Shown here: positions 19,182-28,974 of the stretch, in pieces
Position numbering within the stretch: the stretch's first letter is position 1
Layout: every line of letters starts with the position of its first letter
Assembly (NCBI RefSeq): GCF_947496485.1
Contig: NZ_CANMCZ010000001.1
Coordinates: 243,596-307,595, forward strand
Direction: 5' to 3'
Length of the DNA stretch: 64,000 nt
Origin: an uncultured Winogradskyella sp.
GTDB lineage: Bacteria; Bacteroidota; Bacteroidia; Flavobacteriales; Flavobacteriaceae
Made by a program: the position numbers and the translations under genes
The notes under the pieces: model-generated
What the model was told of the DNA's origin: nothing
Database searches by the model: none
What the model saw: only the letters and a program-made list of their open reading frames with translations

Positions 19182-19880
19182 TTATTTTATTAATCGATTT
19201 ACATTAAGCTTATACATTTTTCCTATTGGAATTTTGTGATTCCTTAGATGTATTCTATTACCTTCAATTAATTCTATTTTATCTATTGAGATAATAAAAG
19301 ATTTGTGAATCCTTATAAATTGTGTCTCTGGTAAATTATGTGTAAAGGATGTTAGCGTTTGATGAGAAACAATCACTTTATCAACCATATTAATCTTTAC
19401 ATAGTTTCCATAGGCTTCTAAAAACAGAATGTCCTTTAACTTTATCTGGTAGTATTTTTTATCTTCCTTTATAAAAATCTTAGTGTCTTCTATGGTTTCC
19501 GTATTTTGTATTGGGCTGGCTTTAATTGATAATGCATCGGAAACTTTACTAACAGATTTTACAAAACGACTGAAATTAAATGGTTTTAATAAATAATCGT
19601 CAATATTCAATTCATAACCTTCTAAGGCAAATTCCTTGTAGGCTGTAGTAATGATAATTTTTGGCGGATTAGAAAGTGTTTTTAAAAACTCTAAACCAGA
19701 AAGCTTTGGCATATTTATATCTAAAAAAATAAGATCAATAGAATGCTTATTTAAATAGTCTAGGGCTTCAAAAGCATTATAACAACTTTTTTGGAATGAT
19801 AGATAAGACAAATTACTCGCATAATCTTTAATATTATCATGAGAGGCAGTTTCGTCGTCTACAATTATATATTTTATCAT
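19182..19880 (-). CDS. LytTR-family response regulator (second pair)
   Basis: 232 residues with receiver Asp in LIFLDINMPK, Lys in LLKPF and a C-terminal LytTR domain (FLEAYGNYVKI, IRIHKSFIISIDKI). It is closely similar along its length to the regulator at 15097, so the pairs are paralogues. The start overlaps the kinase stop by ATGA. The sigma factor gene lies 65 bases downstream and could belong to the same transcript. Confidence 0.9.
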   Translation of the reverse strand: MIKYIIVDDETASHDNIKDYASNLSYLSFQKSCYNAFEALDYLNKHSIDLIFLDINMPKLSGLEFLKTLSNPPKIIITTAYKEFALEGYELNIDDYLLKPFNFSRFVKSVSKVSDALSIKASPIQNTETIEDTKIFIKEDKKYYQIKLKDILFLEAYGNYVKINMVDKVIVSHQTLTSFTHNLPETQFIRIHKSFIISIDKIELIEGNRIHLRNHKIPIGKMYKLNVNRLIK

Positions 19881-20830
19881 TTCTTATATATATCTAATGT
19901 TGTTGAATAGGTGTTTTCTTCAATTTTATTATACAATTGATGTGTGTTTGGATATAATAAATTTAAGCGATCTTTTAAATTTTTGAGCCCAATACCTTTG
20001 TCTTCTGATGATTCTTCAGCATCATAATTGTTTTTAACTGTGAAACTTATTTTATTTTCATCTTCAATAAGTTGTAAATGAACAAATGCATTATCTGTTG
20101 CTTTTTCAATGCCATGTTTAAAAGCATTTTCTAGCAAGATAATGAATAACAAAGGTGCCACTTTTGTTTCTGGATTTTTAATTGATTTTTCAAAATTCAC
20201 ATCAATGTCTTTATGGTATCTGGCAGTTTGTAAATCAATAAAATTTATTAAATAATCTATTTCATCTTTTAACTGCACGTTTTCCTTTCCGCTATCGTAA
20301 ATAGTGAATCGCATTAAATCTGATAATTTTAGGACATAGTCTTGAGCTGCATCAGCATCCTTTTTTATTAAGGCATACAAATTGTTAAGTGTGTTAAAGA
20401 AAAAATGAGGATTTATTTGATTTTTTAATAGCATCAATTCGGCTTCTAATTTATCCTTTTTAAGTTTTTGAATACTTTTTCGGTATTCGTAGGTCCAATA
20501 GAAAATTAAATAAGCAACTGCAATTGCTAAAAGAATTCTTACGCTATTCTTTAGAAAGCCTCCATCTAAATCTGTAGTAGCATCAATAGCAAATATTAAA
20601 AGCGGAATACTTATTCCTAAAAAGAGATATTTTAATCGAAGGTTAGAAGTCCCAAATTTTATTTTTTCAGTTTGAAAGAGATAATTCAAAAGGGTGTAAA
20701 AGACTACTAAACCCAATGAACTTGAAAGCACTGCGAATATTTCGCTTTGAGCGTTTCTTAAGATTAGCATCAAAATAATAATGATTACAGATAGAACTGC
20801 TGCTGCTTTATAAAGTTTTTTATGTGTCAT
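19877..20830 (-). CDS. LytS-type sensor histidine kinase (second pair)
   Basis: 317 residues with four hydrophobic segments in the first 120, then NPHFFFNTLNN (His142), N box LENAFKHG and GIGLKNLKDR. It lacks a periplasmic sensor domain. The gene is divergent from the serine hydrolase gene at 21061. A perfect 10-bp inverted repeat lies in the shared upstream region. Confidence 0.9.
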   Translation of the reverse strand: MTHKKLYKAAAVLSVIIIILMLILRNAQSEIFAVLSSSLGLVVFYTLLNYLFQTEKIKFGTSNLRLKYLFLGISIPLLIFAIDATTDLDGGFLKNSVRILLAIAVAYLIFYWTYEYRKSIQKLKKDKLEAELMLLKNQINPHFFFNTLNNLYALIKKDADAAQDYVLKLSDLMRFTIYDSGKENVQLKDEIDYLINFIDLQTARYHKDIDVNFEKSIKNPETKVAPLLFIILLENAFKHGIEKATDNAFVHLQLIEDENKISFTVKNNYDAEESSEDKGIGLKNLKDRLNLLYPNTHQLYNKIEENTYSTTLDIYKK

Positions 20831-20923
20831 GATTTTAATTTATTTATGATTTTGACACAAATCTATATTGCATATTCAAGGTTACAGCTTTTATTTTATG
20901 AACGTCTCTTTTCATATTGTAAA

Positions 20924-20986
20924 CGTATCAAATTTAATGATAAAGGTACTTTAAATATCATAATGAGCTGATTACCATTTGATACG
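20924..20986. promoter_or_regulatory. Perfect inverted repeat in a divergent promoter region
   Basis: CGTATCAAAT at 20924-20933 and its exact complement ATTTGATACG at 20977-20986 start 53 bases apart, about five helix turns. They sit between the second kinase gene and the serine hydrolase gene. They could be a pair of operators bound by a looping protein; the regulator is unknown. Confidence 0.4.
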
Positions 20987-21060
20987 CTAGCTTCATCAAA
21001 ATAGTTCTAATTAACGAATATTCAGCTCTAGGTTTACATCGAATTTAAAACTAAATACAT

Positions 21061-22149
21061 ATGAAAACTTTAATTACAATTATTACAATCGCATTATCAA
21101 CCTTATTTGTAAATGCTCAAACGAGTTCTGAGAAAGAACTATTAAAAACTTTAAATGAAACTACACCAAAGGCATTGCAAGACAATAAAGTACCTGGATT
21201 GGCATTGGCTATTATTAAAAATGGCGACGTTATTATTAAAAAAGAATATGGGTTTTCTGATGTATCAGAAAACGAGATTGTAAATAGTAAAACAGGCTTT
21301 AATATTGGTTCTATATCAAAAATGTTTACAGCTTGGGGAATTATGAAATTGGTAGAAGACCAAAAACTTAATTTAGATGCTCCAGCTTCAAAATATCTTT
21401 TGAATTGGAAATTACCATCTAGTGAATTTGATTCAGATAAAGTAACTATCAGGAATCTATTGCAACATACTGCAGGTTTGTCTGTTCATGGTTACAACGG
21501 TTATGAAACTAAAGATGAATTAACTTCAATTGATGCATCGTTATCCGGAACTACTAATCTAGATGAGAAAGTAGAACTCGTTATGGAACCAGAAAGCAAA
21601 TGGAAATATTCAGGTGGTGGTTATTCTATATTGCAATTAGTTATTGAAGACGTTAGTGGGAAATCTTTTGCGGATTACATGAAAGAACATATTTTTAAGC
21701 CTTTAAAAATGAAACAAACAAGTTTTAATATTAGTAAAAAGGTTTTAAAAAATTCTGCAAAGGCCTATGATGAAGAAGGAAATGAAATCCCATTACGCCT
21801 TTTTAATGCGCAAGCAGCAGCAGGTTTGCATACAACAATAGATGATCTTATTCTTTTTGCAAAAGCATCATTTTCAAAAAATCCTGTTTTGTCAGAAGAA
21901 AGCATTGCTCTTTTGATAAAACCTACCGAACTATCCAAAGGGAATTACGGAATGGGTTATATGATTATGAATCGTTTTGGGGATTTTACATTATCTGGTC
22001 ATGGTGGTTCTAATGAAGGATGGCAATCTGGTTTTATGCTCGATTTTGAATCAAAATCAGGTATTATTATCCTTACCAACGGCTCTAATGGAAAAAACGT
22101 TTTATTTGGAAACCTGCAAGATTGGGCAAAATGGCATGGAAGTAATTAA
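21061..22149 (+). CDS. Secreted serine hydrolase, beta-lactamase class C-like family
   Basis: 362 residues with a signal peptide (1-19, ending VNA-Q). Family motifs are SISK (SxxK), YSGGGY at the YxN position (Gly in place of Asn, as in part of this family) and HGGSNEGW. Likely an extracytoplasmic esterase or peptidase; antibiotic hydrolysis is not implied. The only plus-strand gene in this stretch, it converges on a broken chimeric gene and overlaps its end by four bases. Confidence 0.87.
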   Translation: MKTLITIITIALSTLFVNAQTSSEKELLKTLNETTPKALQDNKVPGLALAIIKNGDVIIKKEYGFSDVSENEIVNSKTGFNIGSISKMFTAWGIMKLVEDQKLNLDAPASKYLLNWKLPSSEFDSDKVTIRNLLQHTAGLSVHGYNGYETKDELTSIDASLSGTTNLDEKVELVMEPESKWKYSGGGYSILQLVIEDVSGKSFADYMKEHIFKPLKMKQTSFNISKKVLKNSAKAYDEEGNEIPLRLFNAQAAAGLHTTIDDLILFAKASFSKNPVLSEESIALLIKPTELSKGNYGMGYMIMNRFGDFTLSGHGGSNEGWQSGFMLDFESKSGIIILTNGSNGKNVLFGNLQDWAKWHGSN

Positions 22150-22625
22150 TTTAATGTCTTAATTTTTGTAACGGTAAAATCTCGTTCACGGTCAACATTT
22201 TTTATGGCTATAATAATACTTTCTGGCATTAAATTGTTTCGGTATCTATTGGAACTCATAAAATGTACTATTCCAGATGCTGTTTTAAAATGAGTATATC
22301 CATCCAATAATATGATAATTGGATATTTTTTCGCCACTTCAGTTGAATCATTATATGAATCAGGAATACTTATTAAACAAGTTCTTTCTTCATTTAAAAT
22401 ACTAGATTTAATAATGAACTGACTTCCAATTATAATATCCGTTTTATTCTGTCCGAACGTCGTTTGTGCTCCAAAAAGAAGAATACATAAAATCACAAAT
22501 GTAAAAGTTCTCATAGTTTGCTTTATATGTTTGGTAACAAATATTTTCGACAACGTACCACCTGTGGCTTTCATTTCTCCAATTTCATAAGTGGTATTAT
22601 CACACTTCGGACATTTGTATTTCAT
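22146..22625 (-). pseudogene. Chimera: start of a DUF2082 zinc-ribbon gene joined to a truncated esterase copy
   Basis: The first 30 codons (MKYKCPKCDN, ATGGTLSKIF) match the small zinc-ribbon DUF2082 family, but only the first CxxC is left. The frame then runs into a copy of the esterase unit of 35176-36003, from just upstream of its ATG to about codon 122, where it ends at a stop before the catalytic residues. The join lies at G/TTACCAAAC, the same base at which the intact esterase unit begins at 36026. Neither half can be functional. Confidence 0.8.
22156..22537 (-). repeat. Partial duplicate of the esterase unit at 35645-36026
   Basis: Both copies are 382 bases by my count with no length change, differing by scattered substitutions. 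The 5' limit (minus strand) is TTACCAAAC in both; the 3' limit is near GTCTTAATTTTT, inside the gene. Confidence 0.8.
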
Positions 22626-22683
22626 AGTTTTATATTTTTTGAGTTGATACTATATGGCTGTTAACGATGATATTCATTGCCTT

Positions 22684-23259
22684 TTATTTTAAAAACTTAA
22701 ATCGAGGACTATATATCACCTCTTTTTCATTGTTTATTCTCAGTGTGTTGATCAATATTAAAATTAAATTGGCGACATACAAAAAGCCAATAACCATAAA
22801 AAATGTACTTAACGTTATTTGGTCTGTGAGTCCAATTTTTGATATGGTGAACAATACTATTGGGATAAAAAATAACAGAATGGTCCACGTGATTTCGAAA
22901 TTGATTAAATCTTTACCCAACTTATTACTATTTTTTATCTTACCTTTTTTTGATGTCCAAAGTATAAATGGAATTAAAACCCCTAGCAATGGAAAGACCA
23001 GAAATAACAGTGCAGAGAGATTGAGATACGTTAAATACTTTTTATCTTCTTTTACGGACCAATCTATCAACTCATCTGGACTTACATTTAAGGCATTGGC
23101 TAATCGCTTCAATGACTCACCTGTAGGGTTTGATTCCCCTTTTTCGATGCGTTGAATAGTTCGTAAACTTAAACCAGATTCTTCTGCTAGAAATTCTTGT
23201 GACATCCCTTTCTGGTTTCTCAATTCTTTTACTCTTAAAGCTAAATAGTTATTATCCAT
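22684..23259 (-). CDS. XRE-family regulator with C-terminal membrane domain
   Basis: 191 residues. A Cro/CI helix-turn-helix (about residues 8-62; GMSQEFLAEESGLSLRTIQR, ANALNVSPDELIDW) is followed by three or four hydrophobic segments. Membrane-bound XRE proteins of this shape are common in Flavobacteriaceae, usually next to small membrane proteins. It overlaps the upstream four-helix membrane protein gene by eight bases. Confidence 0.8.
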   Translation of the reverse strand: MDNNYLALRVKELRNQKGMSQEFLAEESGLSLRTIQRIEKGESNPTGESLKRLANALNVSPDELIDWSVKEDKKYLTYLNLSALLFLVFPLLGVLIPFILWTSKKGKIKNSNKLGKDLINFEITWTILLFFIPIVLFTISKIGLTDQITLSTFFMVIGFLYVANLILILINTLRINNEKEVIYSPRFKFLK

Positions 23260-23722
23260 TTTCTAAAGGTTTGTTTTTAGTTAAAGTTTTTCTGTACCTC
23301 ATTATTGTTATGGTTACTATTCCTAATAAAAATCCAGGAACCAATTGAACTAACGACCCATAAATCACATGATTTAATAGCGCTTGCCCAAAATTATCAT
23401 AATATAATCCATAATGAGTGCCAATTTCCCATTTTGTATCTACCCACCAAAGTATAGCAACTGGAATCCTTGAAATAGGTGAGTAAATAAGTAAGCTTAA
23501 TAAAAGAATCTTGTAAGCTTGTTTTTGATTACCTAATTTAATACCTAGATATATAGCAATCCCTAAGGTAAGCCAAAGTAGCCCGATAATAAAAATAGCA
23601 TTTTCAGGCAATCCCAATAATTCTAAACCATATCTAACTGGAGTTAAAATTAATGCAATTATGATGGGTGCTTTACCATAATAAATGGCTTGCTGTAAAG
23701 ATGTTTTTTCCTTGTTTTTCAT
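23252..23722 (-). CDS. Hypothetical four-helix membrane protein
   Basis: 156 residues with four hydrophobic segments (about 18-35, 43-62, 71-90, 118-142) and short charged ends. I do not recognise the family. It starts two bases after the upstream serine hydrolase stop and overlaps the XRE regulator gene, so all three are probably one transcript. Confidence 0.6.
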   Translation of the reverse strand: MKNKEKTSLQQAIYYGKAPIIIALILTPVRYGLELLGLPENAIFIIGLLWLTLGIAIYLGIKLGNQKQAYKILLLSLLIYSPISRIPVAILWWVDTKWEIGTHYGLYYDNFGQALLNHVIYGSLVQLVPGFLLGIVTITIMRYRKTLTKNKPLENG

Positions 23723-23723
23723 C

Positions 23724-25124
23724 CTAATTCTTTTTTGCGATAATTTTACGACCAGATTGATTCATCGTTAAGCTAATAACATTATTCGCTTCATTTTTAT
23801 TAAACGTGATTTCTGCATCTACAATTTTTACAAAAAAATGATTTTGAGTTTCAGCAAATAATTCAACCTTTTTAGTTTGACCTGGAGCTAATAAGTATAA
23901 TTGATTTGTGTTATCCAATCCTATAGTAAGGTTTACATTTGGTTTAACCTCGTAAGTACCTGTATAGTCACTTAATATTTCAGAAGGTACATTAATTGAT
24001 TTTCTCTCAGGTTGATTATGCTTAGCCTCTGTTATTTTATCATCTGGTATACTTACAAATAATTCAGCAACTTGTTTCGCCACGTTATTTACATTCTTAC
24101 AATTACAGTTGGTTAATGCAGTTATATACAGTTTCTCTTTAGGTAAAAACAGCGCAATACTGGTAAACCCCTTCGTACTTCCTGTGTGGGCAATTACAGG
24201 AGAATTCCCCAATTTCGAAAATCGAAAACCATATCCATAAGGTACTCTTTTCCCACTGTTTAATGAGGTTGGTGTCATAGCTTGTTTTATACTAGAAGCT
24301 TTTAAAAGTGTGTTTGAAAGTAATGCATTTTGCCATTTTAAAAGATCCTCTGTGGTAGATAAAATAGCTCCCGCGGAATATGCTAAAGACAAATTGATAT
24401 CATCTGATTTTACAAAATCATTTTGTTCAATGATATAACCCTTAGTAGGGTTTGGAATACCTTGTTTCGTATCTCCACAGGATGAATTCTTCATTCCTAT
24501 TTTATCAAAAATATGTTGTTCTATAAAATCACTGTAAGGTTGTCCAGAAACGATTTCAATAATTCGCCCTAGTATAATATAGCCGGCATTGCTGTATTTA
24601 AAACGCTCTCCTGGTTTAAACTCCAAAGGTTCATCTTTAAAATATGCAATAAGTTCTGTAGGTGACATATTAGTTTTAGAAATAAAACCCTTGTCACCAA
24701 CAGGTGTTCTGTTTTTTATTCCCGAAGTATGATTCAATAGATTGTGAATGGTAATATCTTTTCCAATCTCGACATATTCAGGAATGTATTTTCCAATATT
24801 ATCCTCAATATTCAGTTTGCCTTGCTCTGCTAGCATTAAAATTGAAACTGCGGTAAATTGTTTTGTAATTGAACCAATCTGAAATACACTACTCTTTTGT
24901 AAAGGTGTATTTAATTCTAAATTAGCTTTTCCAAAAGATTTACTATAAATAGATGCTCCTTCTTTTGCTACCAGAATTGAAATACCAGGCTCGTTTTGAT
25001 TGTAACTTATAGCAACTATGGAATCTATTTTTGATTCATAGCTCTGACTAACGCTAAAATATGTAATGAAAAGAAAAGTGAGTGTTGTAAAAAAATTATT
25101 CATTGATTTGTATTTAATGTTCAT
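23724..25124 (-). CDS. Secreted serine hydrolase, beta-lactamase class C-like, with C-terminal extension
   Basis: 466 residues; an alternative start at 25103 gives a cleaner signal peptide (MNNFFTTLTF to SVSQ). Motifs are SITK, YSNAGY and HTGSTKGF. After the catalytic domain comes a beta-rich tail of about 90 residues (YTGTYEVKPNVNLTIG), as in many DUF3471-like extended members. First gene of a three-gene unit with the four-helix protein and the XRE regulator. Confidence 0.85.
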   Translation of the reverse strand: MNIKYKSMNNFFTTLTFLFITYFSVSQSYESKIDSIVAISYNQNEPGISILVAKEGASIYSKSFGKANLELNTPLQKSSVFQIGSITKQFTAVSILMLAEQGKLNIEDNIGKYIPEYVEIGKDITIHNLLNHTSGIKNRTPVGDKGFISKTNMSPTELIAYFKDEPLEFKPGERFKYSNAGYIILGRIIEIVSGQPYSDFIEQHIFDKIGMKNSSCGDTKQGIPNPTKGYIIEQNDFVKSDDINLSLAYSAGAILSTTEDLLKWQNALLSNTLLKASSIKQAMTPTSLNSGKRVPYGYGFRFSKLGNSPVIAHTGSTKGFTSIALFLPKEKLYITALTNCNCKNVNNVAKQVAELFVSIPDDKITEAKHNQPERKSINVPSEILSDYTGTYEVKPNVNLTIGLDNTNQLYLLAPGQTKKVELFAETQNHFFVKIVDAEITFNKNEANNVISLTMNQSGRKIIAKKN

Positions 25125-25264
25125 GGGACAAAATTAAATACAAACCTTACTGGCACTTGCGCCAAGCTTATGACATCTTTATGACATCTGCGCTTATTCC
25201 TTTAAATAAAGGCACATTTAAACTTTATTTTACTTAAGAGATGAGATTCTAACAGTTATTGAAA

Positions 25265-27478
25265 TCAGTTCCAAATTGGCAAAGAAATACTGCTGTTTCC
25301 TGTAAAAATTATCTCTAATGGAATTTCAGCATCTTTAATACTTTCTTTATTAACATCCTTTCCAGTACCATAATTAATTTGAGCATTATTGTTTTTATTG
25401 ACATTAACCACCACTACAATGCGACTCCCTTTTTCTAATTTTTTACTGATTAGTTTCGAATTGTCGAAAGACACTTTCGTCTTTTGATTCGGTATCAATA
25501 AATTTCTTTGTTCTCTATCTTTAGCATAGCTCGCTCTACCAATATAATAGCTTAAATGAAAATAGTTCCCTTCTGGAGTCAATTCATATACGATTACAGA
25601 ATAATCAACATCTTTTTTATTTATTGAAAATTCAAGATTCCCTAAAAAAGAGCCATTTATAATTACATCTTCCTTTAGCGCTTCAGAATTAAAAATTAAA
25701 CCATCTTTTAAATTGATTTGGTCACGTTCCAAAGGCCAAGGATAATACTCTGTGTTAGTCATACTCTTTCGATCCTTAAAATCAACAGACATTTGAATCT
25801 CTAAATTATTTGCTTTTGATTTTAAGGCATAAAAATCGTTGGTTTTATCAGCACTTAAATGAAATGTTAAAGTATCATTGGTCATGGCGCTTAAACTTGG
25901 TTTGTGCATCCAGGTATTCGTACCCATGACTTGGAAGTTGACTTTATCTTTTAAAATACTCGGTTTTGCTTTTCCGTTTAAAATATAATCAAACCATTGA
26001 TAAATTAGATCTTCTTCAATATGTATTAAAGCAGCTTTGTCTAATTTGTAATTTCTTAGACTTTCTTCGGGTTTCGTTTGTGCAGTCCAATGGTCATAAG
26101 GCCCAACTAACAAATAATGATTCGGATTTTTTGCGTATTTATAATGCTCATTGAAATAATACATGGCTCCTCCTTGTGAGTCATCATAATACCCTGTTAT
26201 GGTTAAAATCGGAATGTCAATTTTTGCAAATTCTTGCTTGTATGGAATCATTTTTTTCCAGAAATCATCATAACTAGGATGTTGCATATAGGTGTTCCAT
26301 AATGTATTTGTCTGTCCATCTAAACTATCTAACTTGTTAAACGCAATGCCTGTTTTGTACCAGGTGTTTTTTAAGTTATTCCAACGATTAAAATTATTTG
26401 AAGCTTCAAAATCTAAAAACTTGTTATTGGTGACATAAAAATTCCAGGAATACGAATAATTGTGTAGGACATTATTTTCCATGGGGTAGTCAATTCCTGG
26501 TGCAATAGCAACCATGGGTACAATGGTTTTTAATGCAGGATGCACATTGTGTTTCATAGAAGCCCATTGTGTAAAACCATTGTAACTACCTCCAAACATG
26601 GCTACTTTTTGATTAGACCAAGCTTGTTTACTAATCCAATCAATGACTTCATACACATCAGTATGTTCATATTCAAGTGGTTTTATGTCGCTATGACTCA
26701 ATCTTTTTCCTCTTGTATTGGCAATCACGCCAATATAGCCTTTGGAAGCTGATAACATGGCAGAGGCCTCATTGGTGCCTGCGTAAATAGAAGACACTAG
26801 TATGGCAGATTTTTTAGCTGTTGAATTTCCCTTGCGTTTAACTACTACCATTGAAACTTCGGCACCATCTTTCATAGGAATGACGATACTATCATTTATG
26901 ACATATCTGCGTTTATGATCTTGTTTAATTTCATCAAAATAAATAACTCTAGTTGATGAAAATACAGTGCTTAAAAAATATTTTTTTACTAAATCCGTAG
27001 CTGTTGCCTGTGTTATTTTTTCTGATTTAATACTAGTATACGTATTATTAAATTTACTCACATAATAATCTGTAGGATCTCTAACTATCAGAGCCTTATC
27101 TAAGTTAATAACTTGTATGTCATCAGAATTCTTTATGTATTTGCTGTAAGAGTTTTTAAACGCATCTTTAAAGTTCGTAGAAAGCTTTGCCTCTACATAA
27201 TACTTGTAGACATCTAAATACTGACTTTGATCTCTTGGTGTTTCTGCTATTCTTTTTTTTATTGAAGTTAAGGCGTCTTTATATTCACCTCTTATTAACT
27301 GGAACTTAAACTGGTCTATTGCTGATAGACTTTGAATGTCACATTGTATTGCTAATTGCTGCATTTGGTTTTCAAGCGCTACTGAATCTGATAGTTTCAC
27401 CTTTTTAAATGGCAATTCTTGTGCAAAAGAAGTAACGCTAATTGAGATTAAAAATAATATCAGGACTAATTTTTTCAT
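25265..27478 (-). CDS. Secreted CocE/NonD-family hydrolase (X-Pro dipeptidyl-peptidase-like)
   Basis: About 737 residues from the ATG at 27478, chosen because a signal peptide (MKKLVLILFL to SFAQ) begins there; a longer frame to 27505 exists. The middle has the alpha/beta hydrolase core with MFGGSYNGF as nucleophile elbow, and GYYDDSQGG and GPYDHWT supply likely Asp and His. The C-terminal 200 residues form the jelly-roll domain of this family (the PepX C-terminal domain). Likely a periplasmic acyl-amino-acid or ester hydrolase. It lies 33 bases after a lipoprotein gene, with LytTR-type operators upstream of both. Confidence 0.83.
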   Translation of the reverse strand: MKKLVLILFLISISVTSFAQELPFKKVKLSDSVALENQMQQLAIQCDIQSLSAIDQFKFQLIRGEYKDALTSIKKRIAETPRDQSQYLDVYKYYVEAKLSTNFKDAFKNSYSKYIKNSDDIQVINLDKALIVRDPTDYYVSKFNNTYTSIKSEKITQATATDLVKKYFLSTVFSSTRVIYFDEIKQDHKRRYVINDSIVIPMKDGAEVSMVVVKRKGNSTAKKSAILVSSIYAGTNEASAMLSASKGYIGVIANTRGKRLSHSDIKPLEYEHTDVYEVIDWISKQAWSNQKVAMFGGSYNGFTQWASMKHNVHPALKTIVPMVAIAPGIDYPMENNVLHNYSYSWNFYVTNNKFLDFEASNNFNRWNNLKNTWYKTGIAFNKLDSLDGQTNTLWNTYMQHPSYDDFWKKMIPYKQEFAKIDIPILTITGYYDDSQGGAMYYFNEHYKYAKNPNHYLLVGPYDHWTAQTKPEESLRNYKLDKAALIHIEEDLIYQWFDYILNGKAKPSILKDKVNFQVMGTNTWMHKPSLSAMTNDTLTFHLSADKTNDFYALKSKANNLEIQMSVDFKDRKSMTNTEYYPWPLERDQINLKDGLIFNSEALKEDVIINGSFLGNLEFSINKKDVDYSVIVYELTPEGNYFHLSYYIGRASYAKDREQRNLLIPNQKTKVSFDNSKLISKKLEKGSRIVVVVNVNKNNNAQINYGTGKDVNKESIKDAEIPLEIIFTGNSSISLPIWN

Positions 27479-27511
27479 TGTTTTACGTTTGAAAATTGAT
27501 AGCAAACAGAA

Positions 27512-28132
27512 CTATTTCTTATTTGGGTATACATATTTGATTAACTCTTCATTGTATAAAAAGCCGTCTTGAGTTTGCGTCATTTTAATAAAGTTTTTTA
27601 GTTCTGGTGCATACAACCAAACTTCATCTGTTTGTGCGTTGTATCCTCTAGAATTAGAAACCGTTCCCTTGTATTCTATGGTGTACGCCATAAAGGTACC
27701 AGCGTCTACCGTTTCTTCTTTGTAGGATAATACTTTTGCATCTTGACTTTGTGTTCCTGTGGTACCATCTTGACTTGTCCAATTTTTTTCATATCGCCAC
27801 GTTTTACCAACCTCTAAAGGCCATTTGTATCTTGGTGTTTCGCTTTCTTCTGGCTTTACAATGTCCGAAACTGGAATCGTATCTTTTTCAATCACCATAC
27901 CTAAACCGCCATTCATATTAACTATTTCTCTTGTGTCTTCCCCTTCTGAACGTACTTCGCCTTCAGTGGTTACGCCTTTATATTTCCAAGTCCATTTTTC
28001 TCCAACTGTATAATCGGATAGGATAGGTTGTTCTGCTACTGAAACAGTGTTTTCATTACAAGATATCAACACTGAAATTAGCACTAGATATACGATTCTT
28101 TCTATATTAAATACTACTTTTAAATACTTCAT
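27512..28132 (-). CDS. Lipoprotein of unknown function
   Basis: 206 residues with a lipoprotein signal ending LISC (Cys at about 25). The mature part is beta-rich (YTVGEKWTWKYKG, WPLEVGKTWRYEKNW), a pattern seen in uncharacterised Bacteroidetes lipoproteins. The first 40 residues are clearly similar to those of the gene at 42882-43208, whose remainder is unrelated. The two genes also share an upstream operator. Probably cotranscribed with the CocE-type hydrolase. Confidence 0.7.
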   Translation of the reverse strand: MKYLKVVFNIERIVYLVLISVLISCNENTVSVAEQPILSDYTVGEKWTWKYKGVTTEGEVRSEGEDTREIVNMNGGLGMVIEKDTIPVSDIVKPEESETPRYKWPLEVGKTWRYEKNWTSQDGTTGTQSQDAKVLSYKEETVDAGTFMAYTIEYKGTVSNSRGYNAQTDEVWLYAPELKNFIKMTQTQDGFLYNEELIKYVYPNKK

Positions 28133-28200
28133 AATATGGCTTTTAAATTAATTATAGTACAAAGTAAAGAAGTCTGTTTCTATCAAAAAAGGAAAAGTAC

Positions 28201-28228
28201 ATGAGCGTAATAAAAAGTCAATGAACGT
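28201..28228 (-). promoter_or_regulatory. LytTR-type operator pair upstream of the lipoprotein/hydrolase operon
   Basis: ATGAGCGT (28201) and ATGAACGT (28221) repeat with a 20-base period about 70 bases upstream of the lipoprotein start. The same pair occurs at 30096 and 43276 with the same period. Confidence 0.6.
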
Positions 28229-28251
28229 TAGAAAATTTAGCGATTTTCTCT

Positions 28252-28974
28252 TTATAAACTATTCCAGTTTTTAAACTTAACGGACTGCCTGCTAGACACT
28301 TCTACTTTTTTCCCAGTCGTTAACATAATTTGTAATTTATTATTGAAGTAGGGGTGAATCTCTTTGATGTAATGTATGTTAATCATTTGGCTTCGATTCA
28401 CACGGAAAAAGACTTTAGGGTCTAATTTTTCTGCTAATAAATTTAAAGAACGCTTTATCATTGCTTTATCCGAACCAAAATAGAGACGTGCATAATTTTC
28501 TAAAGATTCAATAAAATAAATATCTGTGAGAGGAATAAAATGACATTTTTCACCATCTTTTATAAATATCTTTTGATGCATCGGTAAGGTGGTAGGCTCT
28601 AATTTTACCCTATTAGACAATTCTTCCTTTACCTTTTCAATAGTTTTAGAAAAACGTTCATCTCTTAAAGGCTTTACCAAATAATCTAAAGCATTCATCT
28701 CAAACGCTTTTACAGCATATTGATCATAGGCCGTTGTAAAAACGACGTCAGGCACATTGGTTAGTTCTTCCAATAAATCAAACCCAGATTTCCCAGGCAT
28801 ATGAATATCTAAAAACAATAGGTCTGGTTGTAAGTCTTCAATTAAAGTTATGGCTTCATCTACATGACTAGCTTCAGCTATAATTTCAAACTCTTTATGT
28901 TTTTCTAGTGCACGTTTTACTTCTTCTCTCGCTAAACGTTCATCATCAATGATTATGGTTTTATATCTTTTCAT
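28252..28974 (-). CDS. LytTR-family response regulator (third pair)
   Basis: 240 residues. Receiver domain with IIIDDERLAREE, Asp in LLFLDIHMPGKSGFDLL and Lys in LVKPL; LytTR domain from about 135 (FIESLENYARLYF, FFRVNRSQMINIHYI). It overlaps the kinase gene by 14 bases. Operators of one type lie just after it, before the kinase gene and at 43276, and this is the regulator nearest to two of the three. Confidence 0.9.
   Translation of the reverse strand: MKRYKTIIIDDERLAREEVKRALEKHKEFEIIAEASHVDEAITLIEDLQPDLLFLDIHMPGKSGFDLLEELTNVPDVVFTTAYDQYAVKAFEMNALDYLVKPLRDERFSKTIEKVKEELSNRVKLEPTTLPMHQKIFIKDGEKCHFIPLTDIYFIESLENYARLYFGSDKAMIKRSLNLLAEKLDPKVFFRVNRSQMINIHYIKEIHPYFNNKLQIMLTTGKKVEVSSRQSVKFKNWNSL

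Noticed and set aside
22667..23155. Plus-strand ORF of 162 codons
   Set aside because: It is the shadow of the XRE regulator gene, which has clear HTH and membrane features on the minus strand.
7161..25124. Beta-lactam resistance genes
   Set aside because: The three class C-like proteins belong to the broad serine hydrolase family; nothing in them shows antibiotic hydrolysis.
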